Source: Sipunculus nudus
Taxonomy: Eukaryota > Annelida > Sipuncula > Golfingiida > Sipunculidae
Assembly (NCBI GenBank): GCA_026874595.1
Contig: CM049307.1
Coordinates: forward strand, 54,288,370 to 54,352,369
Direction of reading: 5' to 3'
Length of the DNA: 64,000 nt
The notes beneath the pieces were generated by a model. That model saw only the letters and a list, made by a program, of their open reading frames with translations. It was not told the origin of the DNA and did not search any database. Position numbers and translations under genes: made by a program. Position 1 is the stretch's first letter, and the number at the start of each line of letters is the position of its first letter. This document shows positions 1 to 10,920 of the stretch, piece after piece.

Positions 1-417
1 CGTAAGACTGGCACGTTTCGACACCATTGGACCTACGAATCTGAAATTCGCCATACCGTTAGATGTCCTCAAAATCTCCTACCATGCCGAAAATGGGGTC
101 AATAGGACTTCGTTCCTTTGAGATATTAAGGAAAAACCTCAATTTTTTATTAGAAATCTATTTTCACACTTCCGGACTGCATAATATCAAAACCACTCAT
201 CTGTTTTTTTTTTCATTTTTACCATAAATATTCCTATATATAGTTCCTATGTACATGCCAGAAATTAAGTCAGTATTATTTAATTTAAAAAAGTAATGGG
301 CCCAAACATAATCAGGGGCGTAGCCAAGGGGGGGCCGCAGGGGGCCATGGCCCCCCCCCCCCCCGCCCTTGTCGTATCCAGTACTCGCCGTCCTTTCGGA
401 ATTTCACTTAATCTAAT

Positions 418-420
<3 letters not shown>

Positions 421-483
<63 letters not shown>
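421..483. repeat. (TA)n microsatellite
   Basis: About 63 bp of uninterrupted TA dinucleotides lie inside the transposon at 313-1562. It produces a spurious IYIYIY reading frame. Confidence 0.95.
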
Positions 484-492
<9 letters not shown>

Positions 493-521
493 GCATTAAA
501 TCAGTGGCGGATATATGCTAT

Positions 522-1321
522 CAGTGGCGGATCCTTCGGCTCGCGGCCCCCGTTGAGCTGCAAAATCTCTCATTTTATCATATTTCCGATTTTCGAGATT
601 AATTTTCGTTTTTCATGTTTCTTATGATTAATAAGGAATTAGACTTTAGTTATCTGCAGTTACAATTACTTTCAAATTTATTAATTGAGTATAAGGATAT
701 TTATGAACAGCTGCAGAACAACTGCAGATCGATCGAGCACCGGGCCCTGGTTGGGGTCGACGGTGAACAATCTTACGGCTCCTCTGCATGGTGATACCGG
801 TACTAAAACTCGCAATCTGTGTTGAGCTCTTAGGAGTCCTGTGTGCTGTCGAGACCACAGAACCCGGTAAAATGCAAAGTTTAACATAATAATTCAGTTT
901 ATCAGTTATTTTACCACGAGCATTACATTTAAAAGATAATATTTTGATTTTTACAAACGTGATTGCGCTTTTGCGCCATTGACTCGTTTGAAAGTGATTG
1001 AAATTTTATATCCTAATTTTAAGATATATAAATATCAAATATTGAACCTCTCAACAGTTTGACTAAATAACGCAATGACGTCAGGGAACTGTTTTTCAGG
1101 AACAGGAAATCCTTATTTTTTTTGTGAAAATTGCCTCAAAATGTCTTCTTTACATTGTTTACATTGTATATTAAATAAATTTCCCAAAATGTGAGGGGGA
1201 AACCTCCTCCCATACCCTCCCCATGTACCTGTAACTAACCTTAATTACACCATGGTTCATAATTGAAAATAAAAAATTATATATTTTCATACACTAAAAT
1301 GTATAAAGTATAGTAAAAATT

Positions 1322-1355
<34 letters not shown>

Positions 1356-1383
1356 TATAAGTATAGTAAAATTTATAATAATC

Positions 1384-1423
<40 letters not shown>

Positions 1424-1520
1424 TTGTATATATAACCGTTTTCCTATTGCCCATACATGCACATTAGCGCCCCTACACCCTCCCCCCCCCCCCTTTTTCG
1501 AATTTCTTGATCCGTCACTA
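522..1520. mobile_element. Possible nested MITE inside the 313-1562 element
   Basis: CAGTGGCGGATCC at 522 (with a partial copy CAGTGGCGGAT at 502) faces CTTGATCCGTCACTA ending near 1520. These resemble the CAGxGGCGGATC termini of the MITEs at 57284 and 63059. No clear target duplication is visible, so nesting is tentative. Confidence 0.4.
1320..1422. repeat. AAT-trinucleotide and TA microsatellites
   Basis: An AAT run at about 1323-1354 is followed, after a partial duplication of the flanking TATAGTAAAATTTATAATAA sequence, by a TA run at about 1394-1422. Confidence 0.85.
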
Positions 1521-2572
1521 ATGATGGCCCCCTCCCCTTCCTCAATCCTGGCTACGCCCCTGATAATGGACTTTGTAAAAAAATCAGGAAAGATATTTGG
1601 TCACTTAAGACCAAAAGTGTTAAAGGTAGGGACTTTTTTTTAGTAATACAACTTTAATTGATCAAAATTTAATTGTATACCAAAAACTAGATCAAAATCT
1701 GTTATTTTTTTTAAATATTGGCAAAAATATAAAATTGATACCATAAAATTTGCCCAACTTTGACCATGGCATCAAACCAGTTGATCATAAACTGTAGATT
1801 TTATTCAAGTTTTCAAGCACCATGTCACATATTGTTTACATCAAGCTAGTGTTATGCAGTTTGCTAGAGCTCAGCTCCCCAGCTTCAGCTCTAAGTTCCT
1901 TAAATTTGGCATACAGTTAGATGTCTCCAAAATCCCCTACCATGCCAAGAATTTGGTCACTAGGACTTAATTCCTTCGCAATATTTATGAAATACTTCAT
2001 TTTTCCATTAAAACCCCATTGTTACACTGTAAGACTGCCTAATATCAAAAACGCTTATCTGACTTTGATCATATATAATATACATATTTTTCTATACATT
2101 CGCTTTGCACATGCCAGAAATGATGTCAGTATTGCGTAATTGTTTTAAGTTATGGGCCCAAACATAATGCACTTTTTAAAAATCAAGAAATATATTTACT
2201 CCCTTAACAAGAGGATTGCTGAAGCTAGAGATTTTTTGTCAGGGATGTAACATTATTTAATCAAGATTCAATTGAATACCCAAAATTAGTTCTGAATTTT
2301 TCAAATTTTATAAGTTATTAGTATAAAAATAAAATTGGTACCTTAAATTTTGCCCAAATTTGACCATGGCACGTTTGTTTCCTGAGAGCACTGTTGATAT
2401 AATTTTCATATTATGCACACATAAGGATTTCATCTTTGTAGTTTAGAAAGCTGAAAGAAATTGGCCAAATATTGTAGCTTTTATTAATGTTTTTATGAGA
2501 CCATTTCAGACCCAGGCTCAATCCAGCCTCTCTTCAGTCACCTGTATGTTGACCTTGTTGACCTTTCATCAG

Positions 2573-3746
2573 GTTATGCATGCTTAAGCGAAGCATACAC
2601 TGGGGCAGCCAGGCAGCCAGGCAGCTAATGCCCAGCCACAGTTGATCCAGGTGTCCAACCCAAATAGTAGTTGTTTTGAAAAACAACATAACAATAAACA
2701 ATAAATTACTAATTTTGTATTGTTTTTTTTATAACAAATTAAATAAAAATTAATAGAAAAGGAATTTGTTAGTTGATGAGTAACAGAAAATTAACTTGCA
2801 GTTACTGATGATGTAAGAATCTTGTATGGATGAATAGAATGTCAGTGTTTTTCCAAATAACACCATGCAGTCACCTATGGTATTTTTCAGTTAAATTTTA
2901 ATGATAAAAAAAATAAATCATATTATTCATTACTAATCATTAGGGATCATATGAAGGAAATTAATGATAGACAAAGATGCAGTTGATAATATTAATCTAG
3001 ATTCCTACTGTGTCTAGTGTGTAGATTGATGTGAAAGTAGTCCAAAGTGAATATATTACATTTATTTTTTTTAATATTAATAAAAGCCATAAAACCAGGT
3101 ACTTATGATCATTATTAAATTTGTGAATTTTTTTATATTCTGGATTCTCAACATCATTGTTTGGCTAAAACTGAATAAATCCTAGACATGGTGCGAATGC
3201 TTTGCAAATGTATTTGAATACGAATATGAATATGTACTGCATTAAAAAATTTTATTGCATAAGAATGGGAATTCAGGTAAAAATGAAAGTATTTGAATAC
3301 CAGTGCAGATACTTTCAAAATGTATTCATGAATGCATTCATGAATATATTCTATAATATTATTTCAATAATCATTTAAGTTATATTTTATTTTGAAAAAT
3401 CATATGATTTTCTTCTTAATTTTTTAAAATAAAAATTATATTTGCACAATATTTGTTATTAAATTTCAATAAATAGTTAAACTCTTTTATTATATGTGCT
3501 GCTTATAAGTTATATGGCCAAGTCAAAATCTGTGTGACAATAGCACTCCATTTGTTAATAAAATAAATGAAATCAATCCTCTTCCCTGTCTCCAAAGATA
3601 CTTTTATAATCATACATAAGCTAAACACCAACGACTCATAATAAAACTTATTGCCAAACAAAACCAGCATGTGCCTCTTTCCCAAATCATATTTTTTAAC
3701 ACATATATATTACAGCTGAGCGCCGTGACCCATGGGTCCCTTGTTC
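2573..3746 (+). repeat. Possible repeat element ending in the GACCCATGGGTC tail
   Basis: 3713-3746 (CAGCTGAGCGCCGTGACCCA then TGGGTCCCTTGTTC) matches the tails at 26436, 42617 (reverse) and 56636. The matching left end is unclear; GCTTAAGCGAAGCATACACT with a repeated GGCAGCCA motif near 2583-2625 is a candidate head. The stretch between is AT-rich with no gene. Confidence 0.45.
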
Positions 3747-4329
3747 ATTGCAGAAAGGCAGAAAAGTAAGATCTAGTGTATTTCAATATTTTTTACGTTT
3801 ATGGCCTGAATGTGTGTCAAATAATCATTAGTGCAACATAAATTTGATTGGCCATAGATTTATAAATGCTTGACTTACATGCATTATCTCAGTTTCCAGA
3901 GATTATGCCACACATTTGTTTATAAAAAAAAAAGGCGTAATGGAATGGTAGCTTCATGAGAGTATGCATGTCCACAGCCCTTCCGAACTGTAGCTAAATA
4001 CTGACTGCTATCACTGCTCTATGCATGGTGTCTTCCATGACTTCATGAATATTGATTTGTCCCTGCATACTCCTTATATACAGATCATTTACAAATTTTC
4101 TTATTTAACAAACTTGCTGTTTGTTTTCCAAAAATGGCATGAAACGTTTGCTAATGCAGGGGTGTAGCCTGAGCAAAGTCAGGGGGTGGGGGGGGGGGGG
4201 GGGGATAAATAAATGCTTTGTCAGAGCGAAGTATAACGAGGGAGTGTAGCCCCCGAGGGAGGAGGGTGTCGGAGGGGAAATCCCCTTCCAACGGTTGGAA
4301 TTTTTAAAAATACACACTATTTATTGGCA

Positions 4330-4865
4330 TTTCCGTGGGTATTTTTATCATGTCTCCCCTCTCGGGACTGTCGTGGAACGCGATAACTTTTGAACGACTC
4401 AGCATTTTTATGAAATTTCAAATTTAAATTGTTTCTACCAAATTCTCGGACGAGTTCGAAAACCGGTGACTTTGACCTTCATCACCAAGGTCAAATAGGC
4501 CAAAATAGTTTTTTGTTTGGTGTACTCCATAGTTTTTTAAGTATCGTATATTTTTTCCTCAAATTTTAAACACTTATTGTTTAAATCAAGTTCTTTAATG
4601 AGCTTGAAAACTGGTGACCTGGAACTTGTTCTTCTAGGTCTCATCGGCCAGAATCAAAAGTATTTGTGAACAACGGACAAGTTGGAAAACCGTCGACCAT
4701 GACCTTCAAAATCAAGGTTAAATCGGGGGAAATATTAATTATTTGTGAACCCCATAACTTTTAGAGTATCACATATTTTTTTCCTAAAATTTGAAACATA
4801 TTGTTTCAATCAAGTTCCTTGAGCAGCTCGAAAACCGGTGACCTTGTTTTAATATAACCTGGATT
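4330..4865 (+). repeat. Dispersed tandem-monomer repeat containing GACCTT motifs
   Basis: Three degenerate monomers contain the series 'GCGATAACTTTTGAA', 'TCAAGTTC(T/C)TTAA/GAG', 'GAAAACCGGTGACCTTG'. The same family occurs reversed at 42130-42612 in a TXNDC15 intron. A poly-G run (4188-4204) precedes it. No coding potential. Confidence 0.65.
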
Positions 4866-4869
4866 TTTT

Positions 4870-5283
4870 ACGTGGCTTAAGGGTAACTGATTGATAGTCA
4901 CTAGTCAAATTGAACTTTCTTGCAAATACTGCCAACATTTTTCCCCCCTAAGAATGCTAAGAATACTGTAATGTACATTGTATGGGCAACTGGACGATGA
5001 TTGATGAAACCTTGGCATTTGTGTTGCTGACACAAGTCAGTCGTTGCTTTTCTGCAGGTTCATGTTTGTCACTGACCGCAAGCCAAGGAAAACAATCTTA
5101 TGAATGATGCTGTTATACATAATGAACCATCTGCACTACCGAAATAGTACAATGACATGATTACAAACATTTTTTTACTGATGCATGGCACCTGGTTATG
5201 GTTATTCTTATTATATTATGTATCATACCACGGTATCATATTAAAACCATTTCTTAAGGTCATTTTCACTACCAACAACAATG

Positions 5284-5322
<39 letters not shown>

Positions 5323-6800
5323 TTTTATAAAATACTTGTTTATGTTCACAACCCTTTAGGAAAACACATACTGGTATAGCTAACGCCTGCATATTTGTTA
5401 CCCAACCAATGTGCATGCCTGTACAATTTGGGTGTTGGTTACTAAAGTCGTTACTAGAAGTATTTCAAACAGGTGATAAGTACAATTTGTTTGCATACAC
5501 AAACATGAAGTCAACAAAGTTATGATTTCCAGGGAGACGCCATTTTGAAAATAATCCAATCGGCCATCGAGCGTACGAAATTAGAGGTTTATAATTAGAA
5601 GTGTATGTATGCAACTTCTGTATCTGCTACTACTACAATAGTACTATGCTCTACCTAGTAAGACAATATCACGTGCGTAAATTGTGGTTTGTAATACCAC
5701 TAAACTGTATAAAGAACTACATGGGCTTGGCTGTCACATATTGTTTTATATTCAAATATATGTTTGGTGGTTTAGGCTGACGTAATAAGTTCTTCACTAT
5801 AATAAAATAACCACAAATCATATCTAAATTTATGAATATTCATGTAAAACCATAGATACTCGTGTGCGATGTACAAAGCTGGATTACATCTTTGAAGTGT
5901 TGGACCACGTATTAAAAACCCAAGTCGGGCAGGTTTCACTCAATCGATGGATGGAAACCATCGCAAGGTGTTTCTCAAAGAGCACCCTCACGCAGTTTAT
6001 TCTTATGAATACTCAACGTGACAAGTCCCAAAACCAATCAACCTGAAACACGCTAAAAGCGAGTAGCTGGCGAAGAACCAATAAACCATAAACATGCCAA
6101 AAATCAATCAACTGTTGCTCTCAGGAATCTGTCGGAGAGCGATGGCCAGATACAGGGCCTTTATGTGCAGAGTGTCAGTAAATGGAGAAACCTTGTCAAA
6201 TCAACCAGTAAAACCAGTTTTCACAATATAAATTAAGTGATGAAGGTACAGTCCATCTGTACATACCAGACTGAGTTGTAAATCGATCTGAAATACAAGT
6301 AATATATTGATACTTTTTCTTTTCCAGAACAGTAATAATGTTTAAAACGGTGCATGGCATTTGGTGTATTTCCCGGAAATTAATGATTCACTGCCGTATT
6401 TCTTTTTGCATTCTTTTTTCAGTACAAATGTTGAAGCCATGTTAGTTTTATATTAATACAGAAATATTTATTAATCATCCTAACAAGACCCGGGAAGAAA
6501 GCTAAAGGTAATTTGTCCTAGCTATGTGCCATTTGTGATAAGAAACATTCCTGTTGATATAGAAGTTATATATACTCGGTGAGGTGCGTGCCTTAAATTA
6601 CAAAAATCAAGACATAAGCATACAAAGGGTAAGCATTTCACGTGGAATTTCTGCCAGCCTTCGTCTCATTTCCTCTTTCCTTTGAGCCCTATACAGGATT
6701 GATTTGCAAACTAGAAACAATCCACCCTGGTGTTATCTTTGGTATCTCGGCAAAATTTAATAATTGATATAATGGTTTTATGTATCATACACAGTTTCTC

Positions 6801-6854
<54 letters not shown>

Positions 6855-7641
6855 CCTCAATCTTTATATATGTGCGTAAATGCCTCCGTCGTGAGACTTC
6901 CTTGCAGATCGGTATAAGTTTCCATTTTCAGAAATATTATACTATGAAAGTAAACAATATTTATCATTGGGTTAAATTTTTTTTTGTCCCATCTAAGCAA
7001 GGTTACCCCATATACTAAAAAGATTTTCTGTTAATTTGTCCGTCCGCTCTTTCGCAAGCAATATCACAAAAACTGTTTAAGTAATTGCCGTGAATTTGTT
7101 TTGGAGTATTAACCGTCCCTTTGAGAGTATGTGCTCTATCAAATTTTAAGGCTGCAGGAATCCCGTATAGCTTCCAAGCAGTCAATATCGAATTTATTTA
7201 TGTCGTGCACACCATCACAAGAATCGTTTTGAATTATGCAATTTTGCTCCCTATCAGGGGTATGACTATATATACCAGTCAGCTATATGGGAATTCATCT
7301 CGTAGCCGTCCCATTCAAAGTCATTTACTGTCTCAGAAATGTCTAGCTTGATCTAAACAGGAACAATATGCTCATTTTCGAAAACTGTGTCATGTGCTTT
7401 TATATACTTTTCAGTAAGGAAATGGTTTCACATCTAAGACACAGCCATTGATTTATAAGCTTTCCCCTTAATAATAATAGCTTGACATCCTAGTTCCATT
7501 CTATATAACGTTTCCATTGAATCTTCGTATACGGGACGATTTTTCGGGGAAACACATTTAACGCAGTTGACTTTCTGCCTCATTTACATGGATCGACACT
7601 GCCTTACCCACAGATCTATATTTCATGTTCTTTTGTTGTAG
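4870..7641. other. Non-coding stretch upstream of the first recognised CRIP exon
   Basis: No gene is supported here. It holds a GA microsatellite (5289-5316) and a TA microsatellite (6801-6853). It may be intron 1 of the CRIP gene or its promoter region. No exon encoding the Met-Pro-x-Cys-Pro-x-Cys start of CRIP was found. Confidence 0.6.
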
Positions 7642-10600
7642 CTGAGAAGAAGACCTCACTCGGCAAGGACTGGCACGCTGGGTGTCTGAAATGTGAACGT
7701 TGCAACAAAACCCTGGCCCCAGGGAGCCACGCAGAGGTATAACTGCTTTGATCCTGCATGGAGACCCTTTTTAAACAGCCCTATAAGTATCTGTAACAGC
7801 CATATATGACGTGAGCGCATGGGATTGATCCATGCTAGAAAGCATGATTCAAAACGACAGTGCTTGCACTATGCTGGACCAAATGTTGCAACCTTTAGAA
7901 GATGATCTTTGTCATTCGTTAATTCATTCCGTTTGCGGGGATATGTATAACGAATATTTCGGTATGAACATATTTCTTGGTATTACCTTACATCATTGAA
8001 TAAATACTACATGTGTATTTTACTGTAAGTAACCCATTAATACCTTTATATAATACCTCCTTGTGACTGTAATTGACAGCTGATGAATGTTTTTTTTTTA
8101 ACTCTTCAGCACGATAACAAACCGTACTGTCATAAGCCCTGTTACGCAGCCCTCTTCGGCCCTGGAGGTAAGGTTTAAAGTACTGAAGTATCAATTTATA
8201 TAGTATAGTAAATTATGCTGTACCTCAATACAAGTTTATAAGTGCACGGTGAGAATAGGACACAGTAGCCCAGTCATTTTGGTCAATTAGTTATTGTTTC
8301 GACAAGAAATGTAATTGAGTAACTGTTTAATCGACTAGACTTATATAGACATTGTCTACAAATTGTGTTCGGGTAAACGAAAACCATTGTTCACACAAGA
8401 CCTGTACCAGTGTACAAAATGTACCACAGTACAAAGGTAATCATAAGCATACACAAAGCTATACGCGAGTCAAACTAAGCACTTTCAACAATACCGGCCT
8501 GAGTAAACGTTAACTAGCAGTGTCTAAAATCATTATTTCAAACAACTGAAGTATTGCCTGTAAAAGGTATCTCGAGCAACTTCAGAATTGTCTTCCAGAG
8601 TACTCTTGCGTAAACTTAATCTGAATGTGCTATTATATAATCATTAGGGGAGTAAATTAAATCTGAAGGTGCTATTGTGTAATCATCAGAGTAAACTAAA
8701 TCTGAACGTGCTATTATGTAATCATCAGAGAAAACTAAATTTGTGGGTGCTATTATGTAATCATCAGAGTAAACTAAATCTGAACGTGCTATTATGTAAT
8801 CATCAGAGAAAACTAAATCTGAACGTGCTATTATGTAATCATCAGAGAAAACTAAATCTGAACGTGCTATTATATAATCATCAGAGAAAACTAAATCTGA
8901 ATATGCTATTATGTAATCATCAAAGTAAACTAAATCTGAATGTGCTATTATGTAATCATCAGAGTAAACTAAATCTGAACGTGCTATTATGTAATCATCA
9001 GAGAAAACTAAATCTGAACGTGCTATTATGTAATCATCAGAGTAAACTAAATCTGAATGTGCTATTATGTAATCATCAGAGTAAACTAAATCCGAATGTG
9101 CTATTATGTAATCATCAGAGAAAACTAAATCTGAACGTGCTATTATGTAATCATCAGAGTAAACTAAATCTGAATGTGCTATTATGTAATCATCAGAGTA
9201 AACTAAATCCGAATGTGCTATTATGTAATCATCAGAGTAAACTAAATATGAACGTGCTATTATGTAATCATCAGAGAAAACTAAATATGAACGTGCTATT
9301 ATGTAATCATCAGAGTAAACTAAATCTGAATGTGCTATTATGTAATCATCAAAGTAAACTAAATCTGAATGTGCTATTATGTAATCATCAGAGTAAACTA
9401 AATCTGAACGTGCTATTATGTAATCATCAGAGAAAACTAAATCTGAACGTGCTATTATGTAATCATCAGAGTAAACTAAATCTGAATGTGCTATTATGTA
9501 ATCATCAGAGTAAACTAAATCCGAATGTGCTATTATGTAATCATCAGAGTAAACTAAATCTGAACGTGCTATTATGTAATCATCAGAGAAAACTAAATCT
9601 GAACGTGCTATTATGTAATCATCACAGTATACTAAATCTTAACGTGCTATTATGTAATCATCAGAGTAAACTAAATCTTAATGTGCTATTATGTAATCAT
9701 CAGAGTAAACTAAATCTTAACGTGCTATTATGTAATCATCAGAGAAAACTAAATCTGAACGTGCTATTATGTAATCATCAGAGAAAACTAAATCTGAACG
9801 TGCTATTATGTAATCATAAGAGTAAACTAAATCTGAATGTGCTATTATGTAATCATCAGAGTAAACTAAATTTGAACGTGCTATTATGTAATCATCAGAG
9901 AAAACTAAATCTGAACGTGCTATTATGTAATCATCAGAGTAAACTAAATCTGAATGTGCTATTATGTAATCATCAGAGTAAACTAAATCTGAATGTGCTA
10001 TTATGTAATCATCAGAGTAAACTAAATCTGAATGTGCTATTATGTAATCATTAGAGAAAACTAATTCTGAATGTGCTATTATGTAATCATCAGAGTAAAC
10101 TAAATCTGAATGTGTTATTATGTAATCATAAGTGTAAACTAAATCTGAATGTGATATTATGTAATCATAAGGGAAGTAAACTAAATTTGAAGGTGTTTGG
10201 GTTAACAAAAGAATAAACGTGCTCTGAATTTGCTCGAGCAAACTTAATAGTTAACATAATCTGAAGGTGCTTGAACAAACATAAGAACAAACTAAATCTG
10301 GTGTTTGAGTAACTTAAGAGTAAGCTTAACCAGGTGTTTAAGTTACCATAAGAGTAAATTAAATCTGAAGGTTTTTGAGTAAACATAAGGGTAAACTAAA
10401 TCTGGTGTATGAGTAAACATTAAGTTAAATCTGAAGTTGTTTGAGTAAACACAAGAATAAACTAAATCTGAAGGTACTTGAGCACCTTGTATTGTCTACA
10501 AACGTAAACATTATCTTTGTCTTCATAAGCTGCTTTATACAGAATTCATATTTCACATCATGCATTCATTGATTGTTGCGTCACACCTCAGTTATGTTTG

Positions 10601-10653
10601 ATTTATTTGCAGGATATGGTCACGGGGGCACTGAAAGCCACAAGTATAAGTAA
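7642..10653 (+). CDS. CRIP1-like: Cysteine-rich intestinal protein-like (single LIM domain), 3' exons
   Basis: Coding exons are 7642-7736, 8110-8167 and 10613-10653 (TAA stop). All have AG acceptors and GT donors, and the phases (1, 0, 1) join correctly. The product is the body of a one-LIM-domain CRIP protein: [17 protein letters not shown] gives the HxxC and CxxC zinc ligands, then [21 protein letters not shown], then a Gly-rich tail ending GGTESHKYK. This matches the CRIP1 family along its whole C-terminal part. Family members are about 77-residue zinc-binding proteins, cytosolic or nuclear, thought to act as adaptors. The exon coding the first ~13 residues (start Met and first CxxC) was not found in 1-7641; it is probably upstream of the window or was missed. 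The last intron is swollen by a 39-bp minisatellite. CRIP2/CRP genes have two LIM domains, but a stop follows the first one here. Confidence 0.88.
8639..10490 (+). repeat. 39-bp minisatellite in the last intron of the CRIP-like gene
   Basis: About 38-39 tandem copies of a 39-bp unit (GCTATTATGTAATCATCAGA plus 19 more bases) fill 8639-10180. A degenerate tail of shorter units runs to about 10490. Because 39 is divisible by 3 and the unit lacks stops in some frames, it produces a 461-residue open frame on + and a 174-residue one on - that are artefacts. Copies alternate between GAGTAAAC and GAGAAAAC and between AACG and AATG variants. The rare TCCGAATG variant recurs at 9091, 9208 and 9520, spacings of exactly 3 and 8 units, showing that blocks of several units were copied together. 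Confidence 0.95.
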
Positions 10654-10818
10654 TCGACAGGCTGTACCCCTCCCTGCATCTGGACGATATCATGCTCTTC
10701 AAAATGAACTAATTCATCTAATCAGTTAACATGCTTCTCTTAATGGGTGCTTTCATTCATTTTATATGCAATATTTATTAATATGGTTCAAATGTGCATT
10801 TGTTATTTAGTATTTGTC

Positions 10819-10824
10819 ATTAAA
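10819..10824 (+). promoter_or_regulatory. Candidate polyadenylation signal ATTAAA for the CRIP-like gene
   Basis: ATTAAA lies 165 bp after the CRIP stop codon and just before a TA microsatellite. It is a common variant of the AATAAA signal and is at a reasonable distance. Transcript ends are not visible in DNA, so this is a candidate only. Confidence 0.35.
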
Positions 10825-10859
10825 GGGGTTCACGTTCTGCACTGAAAAAGACCCCAATA

Positions 10860-10863
<4 letters not shown>

Positions 10864-10915
<52 letters not shown>

Positions 10916-10920
10916 TATAT
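10864..10920. repeat. (TA)n microsatellite
   Basis: A TA run lies just downstream of the CRIP-like gene. It creates a spurious IYIYIY frame on the minus strand. Confidence 0.92.

Larger units (their letters stand above)
313..1562. mobile_element. 1.25-kb non-autonomous TIR DNA transposon (CAGGGGCG termini)
   Basis: The left end CAGGGGCGTAGCCA and the right end TGGCTACGCCCCTG are perfect inverted repeats. ATAAT flanks both sides as a 5-bp target duplication. The paralogous empty site near 2158-2175 reads ACATAAT once, confirming the insertion. The interior has no transposase frame; it holds a TA microsatellite (421-483), AAT and TA repeats (1320-1422) and GC-rich ends. CAG-starting termini recall hAT-type MITEs, though classic hAT duplications are 8 bp. 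The superfamily is therefore uncertain. Confidence 0.82.
40..2370 (+). repeat. Diverged tandem duplication, one copy disrupted by a transposon
   Basis: Sequence from about 40-312 plus 1563-1790 is paralogous to about 1895-2370. Shared landmarks in the same order include GTTAGATGTC, CTACCATGCC, AATAGGACTT/CTAGGACTT, ACTGCATAATATCAAAA/ACTGCCTAATATCAAAA, ACATGCCAGAAAT, ATGGGCCCAAACATAAT and TTTGACCATGGCA. The first copy is split by the 313-1562 element; the second is the uninterrupted version. No coding potential was seen. Confidence 0.8.

Noticed and set aside
8669-10054. 461-residue open frame of 13-residue repeats
   Set aside because: It is a 39-bp minisatellite inside an intron; openness follows from the unit length being a multiple of 3. 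The antisense 174-residue frame has the same cause.
8639-10490. CRISPR-like array (regular repeats)
   Set aside because: Units are contiguous with no unique spacers, and the context is an animal intron.
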